A stretch of 64,000 nt of DNA. Origin: an uncultured Oscillospiraceae bacterium. Its GTDB lineage: Bacteria > Bacillota > Clostridia > Oscillospirales > Oscillospiraceae. Location of the stretch: the NCBI GenBank assembly GCA_944386985.1, contig CALXDD010000004.1, positions 62,001-126,000 of the forward strand, in the 5' to 3' direction. Of the stretch, positions 45,251-53,848 are shown piece by piece. The position numbers and the translations under genes are program-made. Below the pieces are notes generated by a model. It was not told the DNA's origin. It did no database searches and was given only the letters and a program-made list of their open reading frames with translations. Position 1 is the stretch's first letter. Every line of letters begins with the position of its first letter.

Positions 45251-46435
45251 TCAATAGTTGTCGCCGTGAATTTCAAAGAAGCCCTTGGCGTACAGGCAAG
45301 TGGGACACACCTCCGGAGCGGCGGTACCAACCACGATATGGCCGCAGTTGCGGCACTCCCACACCTTGACCTCGCTCTTTTCAAAAACCTGGGCAGTCTC
45401 CACATTGTGCAGCAAGGCGCGGTAGCGCTCCTCGTGGCGCTTCTCAATGGCGGCCACCAGGCGGAACTTGGCAGCCAGCTCAGGGAAGCCTTCCTCCTCG
45501 GCGGTCTTGGCAAAGCCGTCGTACATATCGGTCCACTCGTAGTTCTCGCCCTCGGCGGCGTGGAGCAGATTTTCGGCGGTACTCCCCACACCATGCAGCT
45601 CCTCAAACCACATTTTAGCATGGGCTTTCTCGTTTTCCGCTGTCTTCAGGAACAACGCTGCGATCTGCTCGTACCCCTCGCTCTGGGCCACAGAGGAGAA
45701 GTAGGTATACTTGTTCCGGGCCTGGGACTCTCCGGAAAAAGCAGCCTCCAGGTTCTTCTCGGTCTGGGTACCGGCGTACTTGTTCGTGCTCTTGACGGGG
45801 GCCTCTTCAATCAGTTCAAAGGCGGAGGCGGGCTGCTTACAGATGGGGCAGAACTCCGGGGCACTGTCGCCTTCGTGAATATATCCGCACACTTTGCATT
45901 TCCACTTTTTCATAACCTTTTTTTCTCCTTTTGATACCGTCTCATTACAGGGAACACGCCCCAACAATTCTTTTGCCGCATGGACAGGAAAATCGGGAGC
46001 GGGCGGCGCATCCACAAAGCTCTGAAGCAGCTGATGGGCGTTGGCGCTCTGAGGAAGCATATAGCCAGCCTCCCGGAGCAGATCTTCATTGACCAAGCGA
46101 ACAGATTTTTCGGCAGCTTTCATCAGCCGGTAAAGGCCGTCTTTATCTGTATTTTCCGCCAATTGCCGGGCAATGTTCTCCTGGTCTGCCTTGTTACCAG
46201 CCATATGATTGGCCTGGGCCACTACAGCCTGGCTCTTTTTCTGCTGCGGGGGATATTCCGTTGGGACCATGGAAATAGCACCGCTGGGACAGGCATCGGC
46301 ACATACGCCGCAGCCCAGGCATTTATCCACATCAATGACGCTGTTTTCCGTATCAGTTGCCCCTGTGGGACATACATACAGGCACAGACAGTCCTTGGTA
46401 CATAACCGCAGATTTCGTACTGCTACTTGTTTCAT
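45251..46435 (-). CDS. rbr: Ferredoxin joined in frame to double-rubredoxin rubrerythrin
   Basis: 394 residues in one frame. Residues 1-55: ferredoxin-type Cys pattern ([12 protein letters not shown] and [12 protein letters not shown]). 56-170: helical linker. 176-210: short rubredoxin (CKVC...CPIC, Cys180/183/196/199). 219-355: rubrerythrin diiron domain with Glu in [14 protein letters not shown] and EKRHEERY. 358-394: second rubredoxin (CRNC...CPTC). Rubrerythrins reduce H2O2 using electrons delivered through rubredoxin. AAAGGAG followed 11 nt later by ATG (codon 175, position 45913) lies inside the frame exactly where a free rubrerythrin ([12 protein letters not shown]) would begin, and TAA and TGA occur just upstream in another frame. 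So both a fusion and a free 220-residue rubrerythrin are possible. It starts 3 bp after the hydrogenase stop. Confidence 0.88.
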   Translation of the reverse strand: MKQVAVRNLRLCTKDCLCLYVCPTGATDTENSVIDVDKCLGCGVCADACPSGAISMVPTEYPPQQKKSQAVVAQANHMAGNKADQENIARQLAENTDKDGLYRLMKAAEKSVRLVNEDLLREAGYMLPQSANAHQLLQSFVDAPPAPDFPVHAAKELLGRVPCNETVSKGEKKVMKKWKCKVCGYIHEGDSAPEFCPICKQPASAFELIEEAPVKSTNKYAGTQTEKNLEAAFSGESQARNKYTYFSSVAQSEGYEQIAALFLKTAENEKAHAKMWFEELHGVGSTAENLLHAAEGENYEWTDMYDGFAKTAEEEGFPELAAKFRLVAAIEKRHEERYRALLHNVETAQVFEKSEVKVWECRNCGHIVVGTAAPEVCPTCLYAKGFFEIHGDNY

Positions 46436-46438
46436 GGT

Positions 46439-48472
46439 TCAGCCTCTCCCTTCTATTTTTTCAAATTTCCATGCCGGGACCTTACATACCGGGCAGAGTT
46501 GGGGGGCATTGTCACCTACATAGATAAATCCACAGACAGTACAGACCCATACCTGGGTATCTCTCAAAAAGGCTTCCCCATCCTTTTGATAGCGGTTCAG
46601 CAGGGAATCCAGCATCCGGGTGACCTTTTCTCCCCAAACACAGATCCGCTGAGTGCCTCGGTCTCCAGCAGCCGCAGCGATGGCATTCAGCTCGGGATAA
46701 CCTTGGCTGAGATCCTGCCGGATCAGTTCCATCAGCTTATCCAGGCTGGGATCGGAAACCGGAGGCTGAGCGGCGGACAAATAGTCCGCAATCTCCCGGA
46801 ACAGGGCGGCCTCCTTCTCGTGGTACTGCTTCTCGCACCCACGAGCCAGGTTGGAGCATACAGCGGACAGCTCCCCGGCGGACAGCTGCCGCATCTCGCC
46901 AATATGGTGGATGGGGGCGGGCTGTGCCTTGGCCTCGCTTGAGGGCTGCTGAGGGGAAAAAGCGCTCTTGTCCGCCCCACACAGAGGACATACCCAGTTC
47001 TCCGGCAGAGCTTCAAAGGCCCTGCCCTCCTTTGCCTCATCATAGATATACCCGCAGATTCCACAGGCCCATTTTTTCACAGGAATTCCTCCCTTCTGAT
47101 GTATGAGTCCACTTCGGTCTTGGTAGGTGGTGTGAAGCATCCGTTCGGCCAGCTGGCTAAGCGGCTGTCCGTAAAAGGCTTCGTAGACCTCTTTGATTTC
47201 CGGATTATCATGGCTGGCGCGAAGGGTCATGGAGCCGTCCCGCTGATAGAGCGCGGCAATGCGGCTCTTACGGATCTCATCGGCGTTTTTCATCAGATCC
47301 TTTGGCTGTCCGCCGCCGCCGATACAACCCCCGGGACAGGCCATGACCTCCACAAAATGGTACTGCTTTCCGCTTTCTTTCATCCGCTGGAGGAATGTGC
47401 GGGCGTTGGCGGTGCCGTAAACCACGGCCACCTGCAGCGTTAGCGCCCCGATTTCCACTTGGGCCTCCCGCACCCCTTCATAGCCCCGGACAGGACTGAG
47501 CTGAAGCAAAGTCTGGGGCGCTGCCTGACCAGTGAGGTATTCATATGCGGTACGCAGAGCAGCCTCCATCACTCCACCGGTGTTGCCGAAGATGACCCCC
47601 GCCCCTGAGGCCTTACCCATCAGGGAGTCATAGGCGGAGTCCTCCAGGGCGCTCCAGTCAATTCCGGCTGTCTTGGCCCACCGGGCCAGTTCCCGGGTAG
47701 TAATGACGTGATCCGTGTCCCGCATTCCCTCGATGCCGTGGTAATCGGCGGCGGCATGCATCTCTTCCCGGCGGATCTCAAACTTCTTGGCCGTACAGGG
47801 TGTCAGGGCAACATGGACGATCTGCCGGGGGTCCAGGCCCATCTGCTTGGCAAAATAGGTCTTCACCGTAGGACCCTGCATCCCAATGGGGCTTTTGGCG
47901 GTAGACAAGTGCGGCAGCAGTTCCGGGGCATAGATCTCAGCGAAGTGTACCCAACCGGGGCAGCAGCTGGTGAACTGAGGCAGGGGGCGGTCCTGTTCTC
48001 TAATGCGGCGGATCAGCTCACTGGCCTCCTCCACAATGGTCAGGTCAGCGGCGAAGTTGGTATCCAGCACATAGTCCACACCCAGAGCTCGGAGCAGGGC
48101 CACCATCTTTCCCTCCACAAAAGCGCCGGGCTCCATACCGAACTCCTCGCCAAGAGAGGCGCGGACAGCGGGAGAGGTACTAACTACCACCACTTTCTTA
48201 AGGTCGGCAATGGCCTTTTGCACCTGGGAAGCTTCATCCCGCTCGGTGATGCTGTCCACCGGGCAAACATTGGCGCACTGGCCGCAGTAGATACAGATGG
48301 CCTTCCCGCCCGTCTCTTCCAATATGTAAGTTCCGTGTACCCCCATCAGGTTGGCACAGGCCTCTTTGCACTTACCACAGCGGATACACTTTTCCTCCCA
48401 GCGAACGATGCTGGGGTTGTCCGCCTCGATGGGGACGCGGATCGATAAAGGCAAATGGTTCAGTTTCCTCAC
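46439..48472 (-). CDS. [FeFe] hydrogenase joined in frame to rubredoxin/helical/rubredoxin protein
   Basis: 677 residues, GTG start overlapping the perR stop (GTGA at 48469-48472). 29-70: two 4Fe-4S motifs ([23 protein letters not shown]). H-cluster motifs: L1 TSCCPGW (168-174), L2 TPCTAKKFE (224-232), L3 [16 protein letters not shown] (375-390). The hydrogenase ends near residue 455 (AERMLHTTY). 468-500: rubredoxin (CGIC, CPLC). 521-640: helical domain with [19 protein letters not shown], ferritin-like in appearance. 642-677: second rubredoxin (CTVC, CPVC). GGGAGG with a 7-nt gap to GTG (47078-47080) lies inside the frame just where [12 protein letters not shown] would start as a free protein. 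Function by family: H2 oxidation or evolution coupled to rubredoxin-linked reduction. Confidence 0.9.
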   Translation of the reverse strand: MRKLNHLPLSIRVPIEADNPSIVRWEEKCIRCGKCKEACANLMGVHGTYILEETGGKAICIYCGQCANVCPVDSITERDEASQVQKAIADLKKVVVVSTSPAVRASLGEEFGMEPGAFVEGKMVALLRALGVDYVLDTNFAADLTIVEEASELIRRIREQDRPLPQFTSCCPGWVHFAEIYAPELLPHLSTAKSPIGMQGPTVKTYFAKQMGLDPRQIVHVALTPCTAKKFEIRREEMHAAADYHGIEGMRDTDHVITTRELARWAKTAGIDWSALEDSAYDSLMGKASGAGVIFGNTGGVMEAALRTAYEYLTGQAAPQTLLQLSPVRGYEGVREAQVEIGALTLQVAVVYGTANARTFLQRMKESGKQYHFVEVMACPGGCIGGGGQPKDLMKNADEIRKSRIAALYQRDGSMTLRASHDNPEIKEVYEAFYGQPLSQLAERMLHTTYQDRSGLIHQKGGIPVKKWACGICGYIYDEAKEGRAFEALPENWVCPLCGADKSAFSPQQPSSEAKAQPAPIHHIGEMRQLSAGELSAVCSNLARGCEKQYHEKEAALFREIADYLSAAQPPVSDPSLDKLMELIRQDLSQGYPELNAIAAAAGDRGTQRICVWGEKVTRMLDSLLNRYQKDGEAFLRDTQVWVCTVCGFIYVGDNAPQLCPVCKVPAWKFEKIEGRG

Positions 48473-48846
48473 ATTCCTTTCCTTTTCATTTTCTTTTGAC
48501 AGTCCTCACACAAATAGGTCAATTTCAGATCATATGACAAAATAGCCATTCCAGCCTGCTTTTCCAGCTGTGCGGTAAGGTCACCCAGATCAATGTCCAC
48601 CAGTTTGCCGCACCCCTTGCACACCAGGTGATCGTGGCGTTTGATATGATCATACCGGTCGGGCATTCCCTCCACTGATACCTTGCGGATCAGATCCTCC
48701 TGCCACAGGCGATTGAGGTTATTGTACACGGTAGCTAACACCACAGCTGGATAGGTCTGTCGAAGCGCCTCAAAAATTTCCTCAGCCGTCATATGACTGC
48801 GGGAGGAACTTACAATCTCTAAAATTTTCTTTCCATACTTAGTCAC
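48469..48846 (-). CDS. perR: Fur-family peroxide-sensing repressor, PerR-type
   Basis: 125 residues from a GTG at 48844-48846. The frame is open to an ATG at 48900, but that ATG overlaps the -10 box of the promoter, so it cannot be in the transcript; GTG at 48846 gives [20 protein letters not shown], the expected start of the family. Winged helix ([24 protein letters not shown]), regulatory-metal segment [13 protein letters not shown], and structural zinc pairs CKGC and CEDC. PerR represses peroxide-defence genes until iron-catalysed His oxidation releases it. The box on its own promoter and the peroxidase genes downstream fit PerR better than Fur or Zur. Confidence 0.88.
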   Translation of the reverse strand: MTKYGKKILEIVSSSRSHMTAEEIFEALRQTYPAVVLATVYNNLNRLWQEDLIRKVSVEGMPDRYDHIKRHDHLVCKGCGKLVDIDLGDLTAQLEKQAGMAILSYDLKLTYLCEDCQKKMKRKGM

Positions 48847-48862
48847 ACTACTCAACACCGTT

Positions 48863-48910
48863 TTTAGAATTATTCTAAATTTATTATATAAATTTTCCAA
48901 ATTCTGTCAA
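48863..48910 (-). promoter_or_regulatory. perR operon promoter with PerR box on the start site
   Basis: On the minus strand TTGACA (48905-48910), 16-nt spacer and TATAAT (48883-48888), both full consensus. Directly downstream, over the likely start site, is the perfect palindrome TTTAGAATTATTCTAAA (48863-48879), close to the PerR consensus TTATAATNATTATAA. Binding there would block RNA polymerase, predicting self-repression of perR, the hydrogenase and the rubrerythrin genes. Confidence 0.85.
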
Positions 48911-49287
48911 GAGACAAATTTTCCAAAATAGTCAGTCCTATTTTGGCAAAAGCGGCGGTGTAAACCGCAAAAATTCCCTTATACCGTGTCTGTAAACCAA
49001 GTAATACACAGTATAGAGGGAATTTCAAACCGAGCTTCCCCGGGTTGTGCGGGCAGTACAAGAAAGCACCCCTGGTAGGAATGCGAACAGTTCCGGTAAA
49101 AACGGACAGCGACAAAAGCACCCCTGATGTAGAAAACAGACTGCATCAGGGGGGCATGAAAAAATGAAATTACACACACGTTCAAGTTCTGCTGCCTGAG
49201 ATCAAGGCCATACCGGCAGAGAGAAACACACAGCAAAAACTGGTTTCAGTCACCGTCTGCCTGGCCATGAAGTGAGAGAAAAAGAGA
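48911..49287. other. Intergenic stretch between the PerR module and ptsI
   Basis: About 370 bp without a gene. It holds the second copy of the 21-bp element (48991-49011), two copies of AAAGCACCCCT about 60 bp apart, and a hairpin CCCCTGATG (49121-49129) with CATCAGGGG (49144-49152) that could end minus-strand transcripts (TGCTTTTG follows). Confidence 0.4.
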
Positions 49288-49317
49288 GTCTCTGTGGAGG
49301 TGCAGCTCCACAGAGAC
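49288..49317 (-). terminator. Terminator of the PTS operon
   Basis: GTCTCTGTGGAG (49288-49299) pairs with CTCCACAGAGAC (49306-49317), 6-nt loop; on the minus strand TCTCTTTTTCTC follows. It lies about 150 bp beyond the ptsI stop and ends the eleven-gene operon. Confidence 0.85.
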
Positions 49318-49468
49318 CAGGGTGCTCAATACGCCCCATAAGTACATTTTGAGTTGACTCAAAGATACGGCATTACGCCGTCTATATCCATACGCTGTCC
49401 GCACGATCTGGGACAGTTCACGGCCAAGCCGGTGGAATTTCCTTTTCTTCTGTACAGGCTTTTCCAGG

Positions 49469-51091
49469 TCACGGAAGAGACCGAATAGTCTCCTTCAAAG
49501 GCAGAATCCCACCAGGGCTCACCGAAAGCTCGTCGATCCCCCAGTCCAAAAACTGCTCCGTCAGCGACAAATCCGCCGCAAGTTCGCCGCAAATCCCACA
49601 CCAGGCGCCGCCCTCATGGGCGGCCTTCGCGCTGATGCGGATCAGTTCCAGAACCGCCGGATGATGTGGGTCGTAAAACCGCCCGGCTTTGCTGTTTTGC
49701 CGGTCCAGCGCCAGGGTATACTGGGTCAGATCATTGGTACCAATGGAGAAGAAATCCACATGGGCCGCCAGCGTCCCACTGATCAGGGCGGCAGCAGGCG
49801 TTTCAATCATCACGCCGATCTCTGCCTTCTCCGCCACTGGGATCCCCTCCTCTATCAGTTCCTGCCTGACAGCCTCGCAGTGGGCTTTTGCCTCCTGCAG
49901 TTCCCACAGGGAGGTGATCATGGGGAACATGATTCCCACAGGCCCATAGGCGCCGGCCCGGTAAATGGCCCGCAGCTGCGTACGGAACAGATCCGGCCGC
50001 TCCAGACAGATGCGGATAGCCCGGACCCCCATGGCCGGGTTCTCCTCGGCCTCCAGCTGGAAGTAGTCCGCCTGCTTATCCGCGCCGATATCCAGCGTGC
50101 GGAAGATCACTCTCCGGCCGTCCATACCCTGAACCACCTTCCGGTAGACTGCAAACTGCTCCTCCTCTGTGGGATAGGTCCGGCTCTGCAGATAGAGGAA
50201 CTCTGTACGGAATAGCCCTACGCCCTCCGCGTCGTTAGATAGCGCAGCCTGGACATCCTCCACCCCGCCGATATTGGCATAGAGCATCATCCGCCGCCCC
50301 GACTGTGTCTGCGCCGGAAGCCCGCGCAGCCGGGCCAGCCGCCGCTTCTGCTCTTTCTGCAGCGCCGCCTTCTCCCCCAGGGTCTCCAGCACAACGCTGT
50401 CCGGCGAGAGCCATACGGCGCCGCTGTCGCCATCGACTCCCGCCTCCATGCCCTGCTCCACCGCCTTTAGCAGTCCGGAGACGCCTACCACAGCCGGGAT
50501 CCCCATGGTGCGGGCCAGAATAGCTGTGTGGGAATTATCCGAGCCCTTTTCCGTGAGAAAGGCCAGAATCTTCTCCTGATCCAGCTGCACCGTCTCACTG
50601 GGGGACAGATCCTCCGCCGCCAGAATGACCGGCGCATCAAACCGTATCCCAGCGTCGCCGCTCCCGGACAAGATCCGGAGAAGGCGCCGGGAAATATCCT
50701 CCACATCGGCAGCCCGTTCCCGCATATAGGCGTCCTCCATACTGGAAAACATCTGGGAAAACATCTGAGACGCCTTGCTGACCGCCCACTGGACATTGCA
50801 GCCCTCCTGGGTCACAGCGTCGCGGATGGCCTCCAGATAGTCCTCGTCCTCCAGCATCATCTGGTGGATCTGGAACACCTGGGCGCTCTCCTCTCCCGCC
50901 CGCTCCCGGGCGGACTCATACAGCCGCCCCAGCTGCCCCCTGGCGGTCTGCAGCGCCGCCTCCAGCTGCCGCAGCTCACCCGCTGGATCCTCCGTCCGAT
51001 GCATGGGGATTTGCCCCTCCCCTTTCCGGAGAAGATACACCGAACCGACCGCTACGCCTCCGCCGGTCCCTTTTCCCTGCAGCTGTACCAC
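49469..51091 (-). CDS. ptsI: PTS enzyme I (phosphoenolpyruvate-protein phosphotransferase)
   Basis: 540 residues. N-terminal phosphohistidine domain with GSDNSHTAILARTMGIP (active His188, compare His189 of E. coli EI), then the PEP-binding TIM barrel with GVGLFRTEFLYL, MGVRAIRIC, MFPMITSL and the catalytic Cys in WCGICGEL. It is about 30 residues shorter than typical EI, mostly at the C-terminus. EI takes phosphate from PEP and passes it to HPr, encoded 16 bp upstream. As the last gene of a sugar operon it appears to be a dedicated copy rather than the general ptsHI pair, which is normally separate. Confidence 0.93.
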   Translation of the reverse strand: MVQLQGKGTGGGVAVGSVYLLRKGEGQIPMHRTEDPAGELRQLEAALQTARGQLGRLYESARERAGEESAQVFQIHQMMLEDEDYLEAIRDAVTQEGCNVQWAVSKASQMFSQMFSSMEDAYMRERAADVEDISRRLLRILSGSGDAGIRFDAPVILAAEDLSPSETVQLDQEKILAFLTEKGSDNSHTAILARTMGIPAVVGVSGLLKAVEQGMEAGVDGDSGAVWLSPDSVVLETLGEKAALQKEQKRRLARLRGLPAQTQSGRRMMLYANIGGVEDVQAALSNDAEGVGLFRTEFLYLQSRTYPTEEEQFAVYRKVVQGMDGRRVIFRTLDIGADKQADYFQLEAEENPAMGVRAIRICLERPDLFRTQLRAIYRAGAYGPVGIMFPMITSLWELQEAKAHCEAVRQELIEEGIPVAEKAEIGVMIETPAAALISGTLAAHVDFFSIGTNDLTQYTLALDRQNSKAGRFYDPHHPAVLELIRISAKAAHEGGAWCGICGELAADLSLTEQFLDWGIDELSVSPGGILPLKETIRSLP

Positions 51092-51107
51092 GCTTCTCCC
51101 CCTCCTC

Positions 51108-51365
51108 TCAGAGCTGTTCCCGGAAAAACGTCTCCAGCGCCGTCAGTGCGGCCTCTTCATCCGCGCCGGACACAGTGACGGTAACCACCTCATCCTGCTT
51201 GATCCCCATGCCCATCAGGGCGAAGAGTTTCTTGGCGCTGACCGACCGCTCTCCCCGGCGAATGGTCACATCACTGGCAAATCCCTGAGCCAGCTTTACC
51301 AGCTGACCGGCAGGACGGGCGTGGATTCCCTCCTGGTCTTTGATCTGATAGGTAAATTCTCGCAT
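51108..51365 (-). CDS. ptsH: HPr-type phosphocarrier lacking Ser46
   Basis: 85 residues starting MREFTYQIKDQEGIHARPAG, so the catalytic His is His15 with Arg17, as in HPr. GGAG lies 9 nt upstream. By ungapped alignment to Bacillus HPr the regulatory site (Lys45-Ser46) reads Lys45-Lys46 (SAKKLFALMGMGI), so HPr kinase could not phosphorylate it. It would carry phosphate from EI to the IIA of this operon but not serve as CcpA corepressor. Such HPr variants are known in Clostridia; the pairing with EI in one sugar operon suggests a private phosphorelay. Confidence 0.9.
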   Translation of the reverse strand: MREFTYQIKDQEGIHARPAGQLVKLAQGFASDVTIRRGERSVSAKKLFALMGMGIKQDEVVTVTVSGADEEAALTALETFFREQL

Positions 51366-51447
51366 AGTCTTCTCCTTCCTTGTCATCCGGTCCCGTCACA
51401 GCAGGACAGGGGAACAGGAGCAGCTCCCATTCCCCCGTCTCTCCTCT

Positions 51448-52581
51448 TTACAGCGGATACCGTCCGTACTCCTTTGCATAGCGGAACATGGCGATGACAT
51501 TTTCCACCGGTGCGTTGCGCTGGATATGATTGGCGGGAGACAGGATATAGCCGCCGCCGTGACCCAGGGCCTGGACTCGCTTGATCACCTCGTCGCGGAC
51601 CTCATCCAGCGAGCCGTTGATGGCCTGTTGGATATCAATGGCGCCATGGAAGGTGACGCGGTCTCCATATCGGGCCTTCAGTGCGGCGCTGTCCATGTTT
51701 TTGCACAGCGGCTGGATAGGGTTCATCACATCCACGCCGCACTGAATAAATTCCTCAATGAGATCGTTGACGCTGCCGCAGGAGTGGAGGAAGATCTTCA
51801 GATGGGGGTACTTCTCCTTGATGGCGGAGAAAATGCGCATGTAGGGCTCCCGGAAGAACTCCCGGAACATCTGGGGGGAGATGAAGGAGGCGTGCTGGGC
51901 GCCGAAGTCACTGGTGAACTCCACCCACCCGATGTAGGGGGCGATGGGCTCCAGATAGTAGAGATTCAGGCGGATCAGATAATCCGTCACCTTATCGATC
52001 ATCAGGCGGGCAAAGTCCTCCTCCTCATAAAGGTCCACAAGGAAGTCCTCTGTTCCCCGCAGATACTGGCAGATATCAAACACCTGGCCGGAGTGGGCGG
52101 AGCAGGCAGTGACATACTTGTCCGTGTCCTCATAGTAGTGCCGGGCCAGCTCCCCCAGGCCCTCAATGCGGCCGGGGTCCTCGGCGTTTGGCACCTGGAA
52201 GGCCTTCAGGTCATCCAGGGTGGCATCCTTCAGAGGGTGTTTGACAATGGTGGGATAGAGTCCCACCAGAGAGCGCCCCACGCCCCACTCATCGATGACA
52301 TAGCCGTTCTCATCCTTGTAGGACTTGAAGCCCTTAGGCTTTCCAATATTGATGTGGCGGAAATCGCTGCCCAGGGCATCGGCCAGGGCGTAGTCCTCAT
52401 ACTGGGTATCCGAACCGGGCCGAATAAGCCGTCCGGTCTTTTCCGGATCGATGCCCAGTTCCTTGGCCACTGCCATGTACAGCTCTGTATTGATACGGCT
52501 GGCGCTGCCCCAGAGATCTACCGGCACCTGATCCGGTTCCCGATGGGCCAGTGCAGCTTCCACACGCTCTCTCGAAGTCAT
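51448..52581 (-). CDS. Uroporphyrinogen-decarboxylase superfamily protein (MtaA/CmuA-like)
   Basis: 377 residues starting MTSRERVEAALAHREPDQVP, the usual opening of the corrinoid-methyltransferase-like branch of UroD proteins. Conserved stretches include FTSDFGAQHASFISPQMFRE, HSCGSV (His and Cys positions that bind zinc in MtaA), FHGAIDIQ and HIQRNAPVENV. GGGAGG lies about 10 nt upstream. Members demethylate or transfer methyl groups; others in sugar operons have no known role. No corrinoid protein is encoded nearby. It is an intact relative of the broken gene at 29011. Its presence inside a PTS operon is unexplained. Confidence 0.85.
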   Translation of the reverse strand: MTSRERVEAALAHREPDQVPVDLWGSASRINTELYMAVAKELGIDPEKTGRLIRPGSDTQYEDYALADALGSDFRHINIGKPKGFKSYKDENGYVIDEWGVGRSLVGLYPTIVKHPLKDATLDDLKAFQVPNAEDPGRIEGLGELARHYYEDTDKYVTACSAHSGQVFDICQYLRGTEDFLVDLYEEEDFARLMIDKVTDYLIRLNLYYLEPIAPYIGWVEFTSDFGAQHASFISPQMFREFFREPYMRIFSAIKEKYPHLKIFLHSCGSVNDLIEEFIQCGVDVMNPIQPLCKNMDSAALKARYGDRVTFHGAIDIQQAINGSLDEVRDEVIKRVQALGHGGGYILSPANHIQRNAPVENVIAMFRYAKEYGRYPL

Positions 52582-52604
52582 ACTCACATATCCTCCCTGT
52601 CTGT

Positions 52605-53120
52605 TTATTCTCCAAGCACCATTACATGACACTTCCGGTCACGCACCCGGTTTTGATCCCAGTCAACAAAGTAGATGGATCCCACCGACCCCGTCTGCAG
52701 CTTTCCCTCCCGCAGTACGAAGGTCTCGCTGGCCCCGAAGAGGGAGCCACGAATGTGGGCGTCCCCGTTGAGGATGGTCCCCGGGTCCGCCGGAAACTCC
52801 GGGCTGTTGAGACTCATGAGGAAATCCACATGCTTGGGACCGGGATACCGGTAGTCCATATTCTCTGTCAGCTCCCGGGGCACGACCCGGTCCAGGATCC
52901 GGTTGAGATCCACCTGCAGAAATTCGTCTCCGTTGTAGTCTGTATCGTGAACGAACTCCTCAAAGATCACCGAACAGGTGGTGTGCTGGGACTGGACCAC
53001 GCAGATGCCGTTTTTCACGCCGCTGTCGGCAATGATCTGGCGGATCTTGTCTGTAATGTTGTGGTAGGTGGGCCGGCAGCCGTTGGATGTCACCACCACG
53101 ATGTCATGGAACACTTTCAT
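52605..53120 (-). CDS. YjbQ/UPF0047 family protein
   Basis: 171 residues starting MKVFHDIVVVTSNGCRPTYH with GGAGG 8 nt upstream. The family core is visible: SQHTTCSVIFEEF and the His/Asp-rich segments near residues 80-120. E. coli YjbQ has weak thiamine-phosphate synthase activity, which gave the family its odd name; its true role is unknown. Here it stands between the TIM-like isomerase and the UroD-like gene, all co-directional, so it may act on a phosphorylated sugar or aldehyde intermediate of this pathway. That is inference from position. Confidence 0.85.
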   Translation of the reverse strand: MKVFHDIVVVTSNGCRPTYHNITDKIRQIIADSGVKNGICVVQSQHTTCSVIFEEFVHDTDYNGDEFLQVDLNRILDRVVPRELTENMDYRYPGPKHVDFLMSLNSPEFPADPGTILNGDAHIRGSLFGASETFVLREGKLQTGSVGSIYFVDWDQNRVRDRKCHVMVLGE

Positions 53121-53134
53121 TGACTTTTCCTCCA

Positions 53135-53827
53135 TTATACCTGTGCATCCCTCGCCTTTACAAGGGCCTTGATCATCTCTGTCATGGCCGCTGCGGGATC
53201 TTCTGCGGCCACGATGCCGCTGGTGGCGCCGGTGCCGTCCGCACCGGACAGGATGGCCTGATACACATTGTCGCCGGTGCTGATGCCCGCCGCCTGCAGC
53301 ACCAGTGTGCCGGGGGACACCGCCCGTACCGCGTCATTGGTCTGATGCATATAGTCGCTGCCGCTCACCTTACCTGTACCGATGAGGCTGGTGGGCTCAC
53401 AGACCATGATGTCAGGGTGAAACGCGGCGATGGCCGCCGCCTCCTCCTGGGTATCTGCGCACACGATGGTCAGAAGGCCCAGTTCATCGGCTCGGGCCAT
53501 GGCGGAACCCAACTGACTGATGGTCATGGGATGCTCCGCATGGTTGAGGAACACCGCCTCCACTCCCGCTTCCGCCAGGGCGTCCGGCAGCACATGACCC
53601 ATGCCGCGGCCCGGCGTGAGACCATCCATGTGCTGGGCCGTCACGATCAGCCGCTCCGTCTCCCGGCGCACCGCCGGCAGATCTACCGCCTGGGCAGTAA
53701 AGAAGATATCCACGTCATACTCCACAGCCAGCCGCTCGGCCGCTTTTGCCAGGGCCACACTGCCGGCTCCGTAGAGATAGGACTTGGGATTGATTACAAA
53801 AAACGGTGTGCGAATGGTTCTTTTCAT
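53135..53827 (-). CDS. Triose-phosphate-isomerase-like protein (TpiA/EryH/LerI type)
   Basis: 230 residues, shorter than glycolytic TIM (about 250). Catalytic residues are in place: Asn13 and Lys15 (INPKSYLYG), His96 (LNHAEHP) and Glu144 (VCEPTSLIGTGK), and the phosphate loop near GADGTGATSG. Short TIM paralogues in sugar operons include the L-erythrulose-1-phosphate isomerases of erythritol and tetritol pathways. With a class II aldolase and FGGY kinase in the same regulon, I infer a tetrose- or pentose-phosphate isomerase rather than the housekeeping enzyme. Confidence 0.85.
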   Translation of the reverse strand: MKRTIRTPFFVINPKSYLYGAGSVALAKAAERLAVEYDVDIFFTAQAVDLPAVRRETERLIVTAQHMDGLTPGRGMGHVLPDALAEAGVEAVFLNHAEHPMTISQLGSAMARADELGLLTIVCADTQEEAAAIAAFHPDIMVCEPTSLIGTGKVSGSDYMHQTNDAVRAVSPGTLVLQAAGISTGDNVYQAILSGADGTGATSGIVAAEDPAAAMTEMIKALVKARDAQV

Positions 53828-53848
53828 ACCGCTGCTCCCCTCTGCTGT

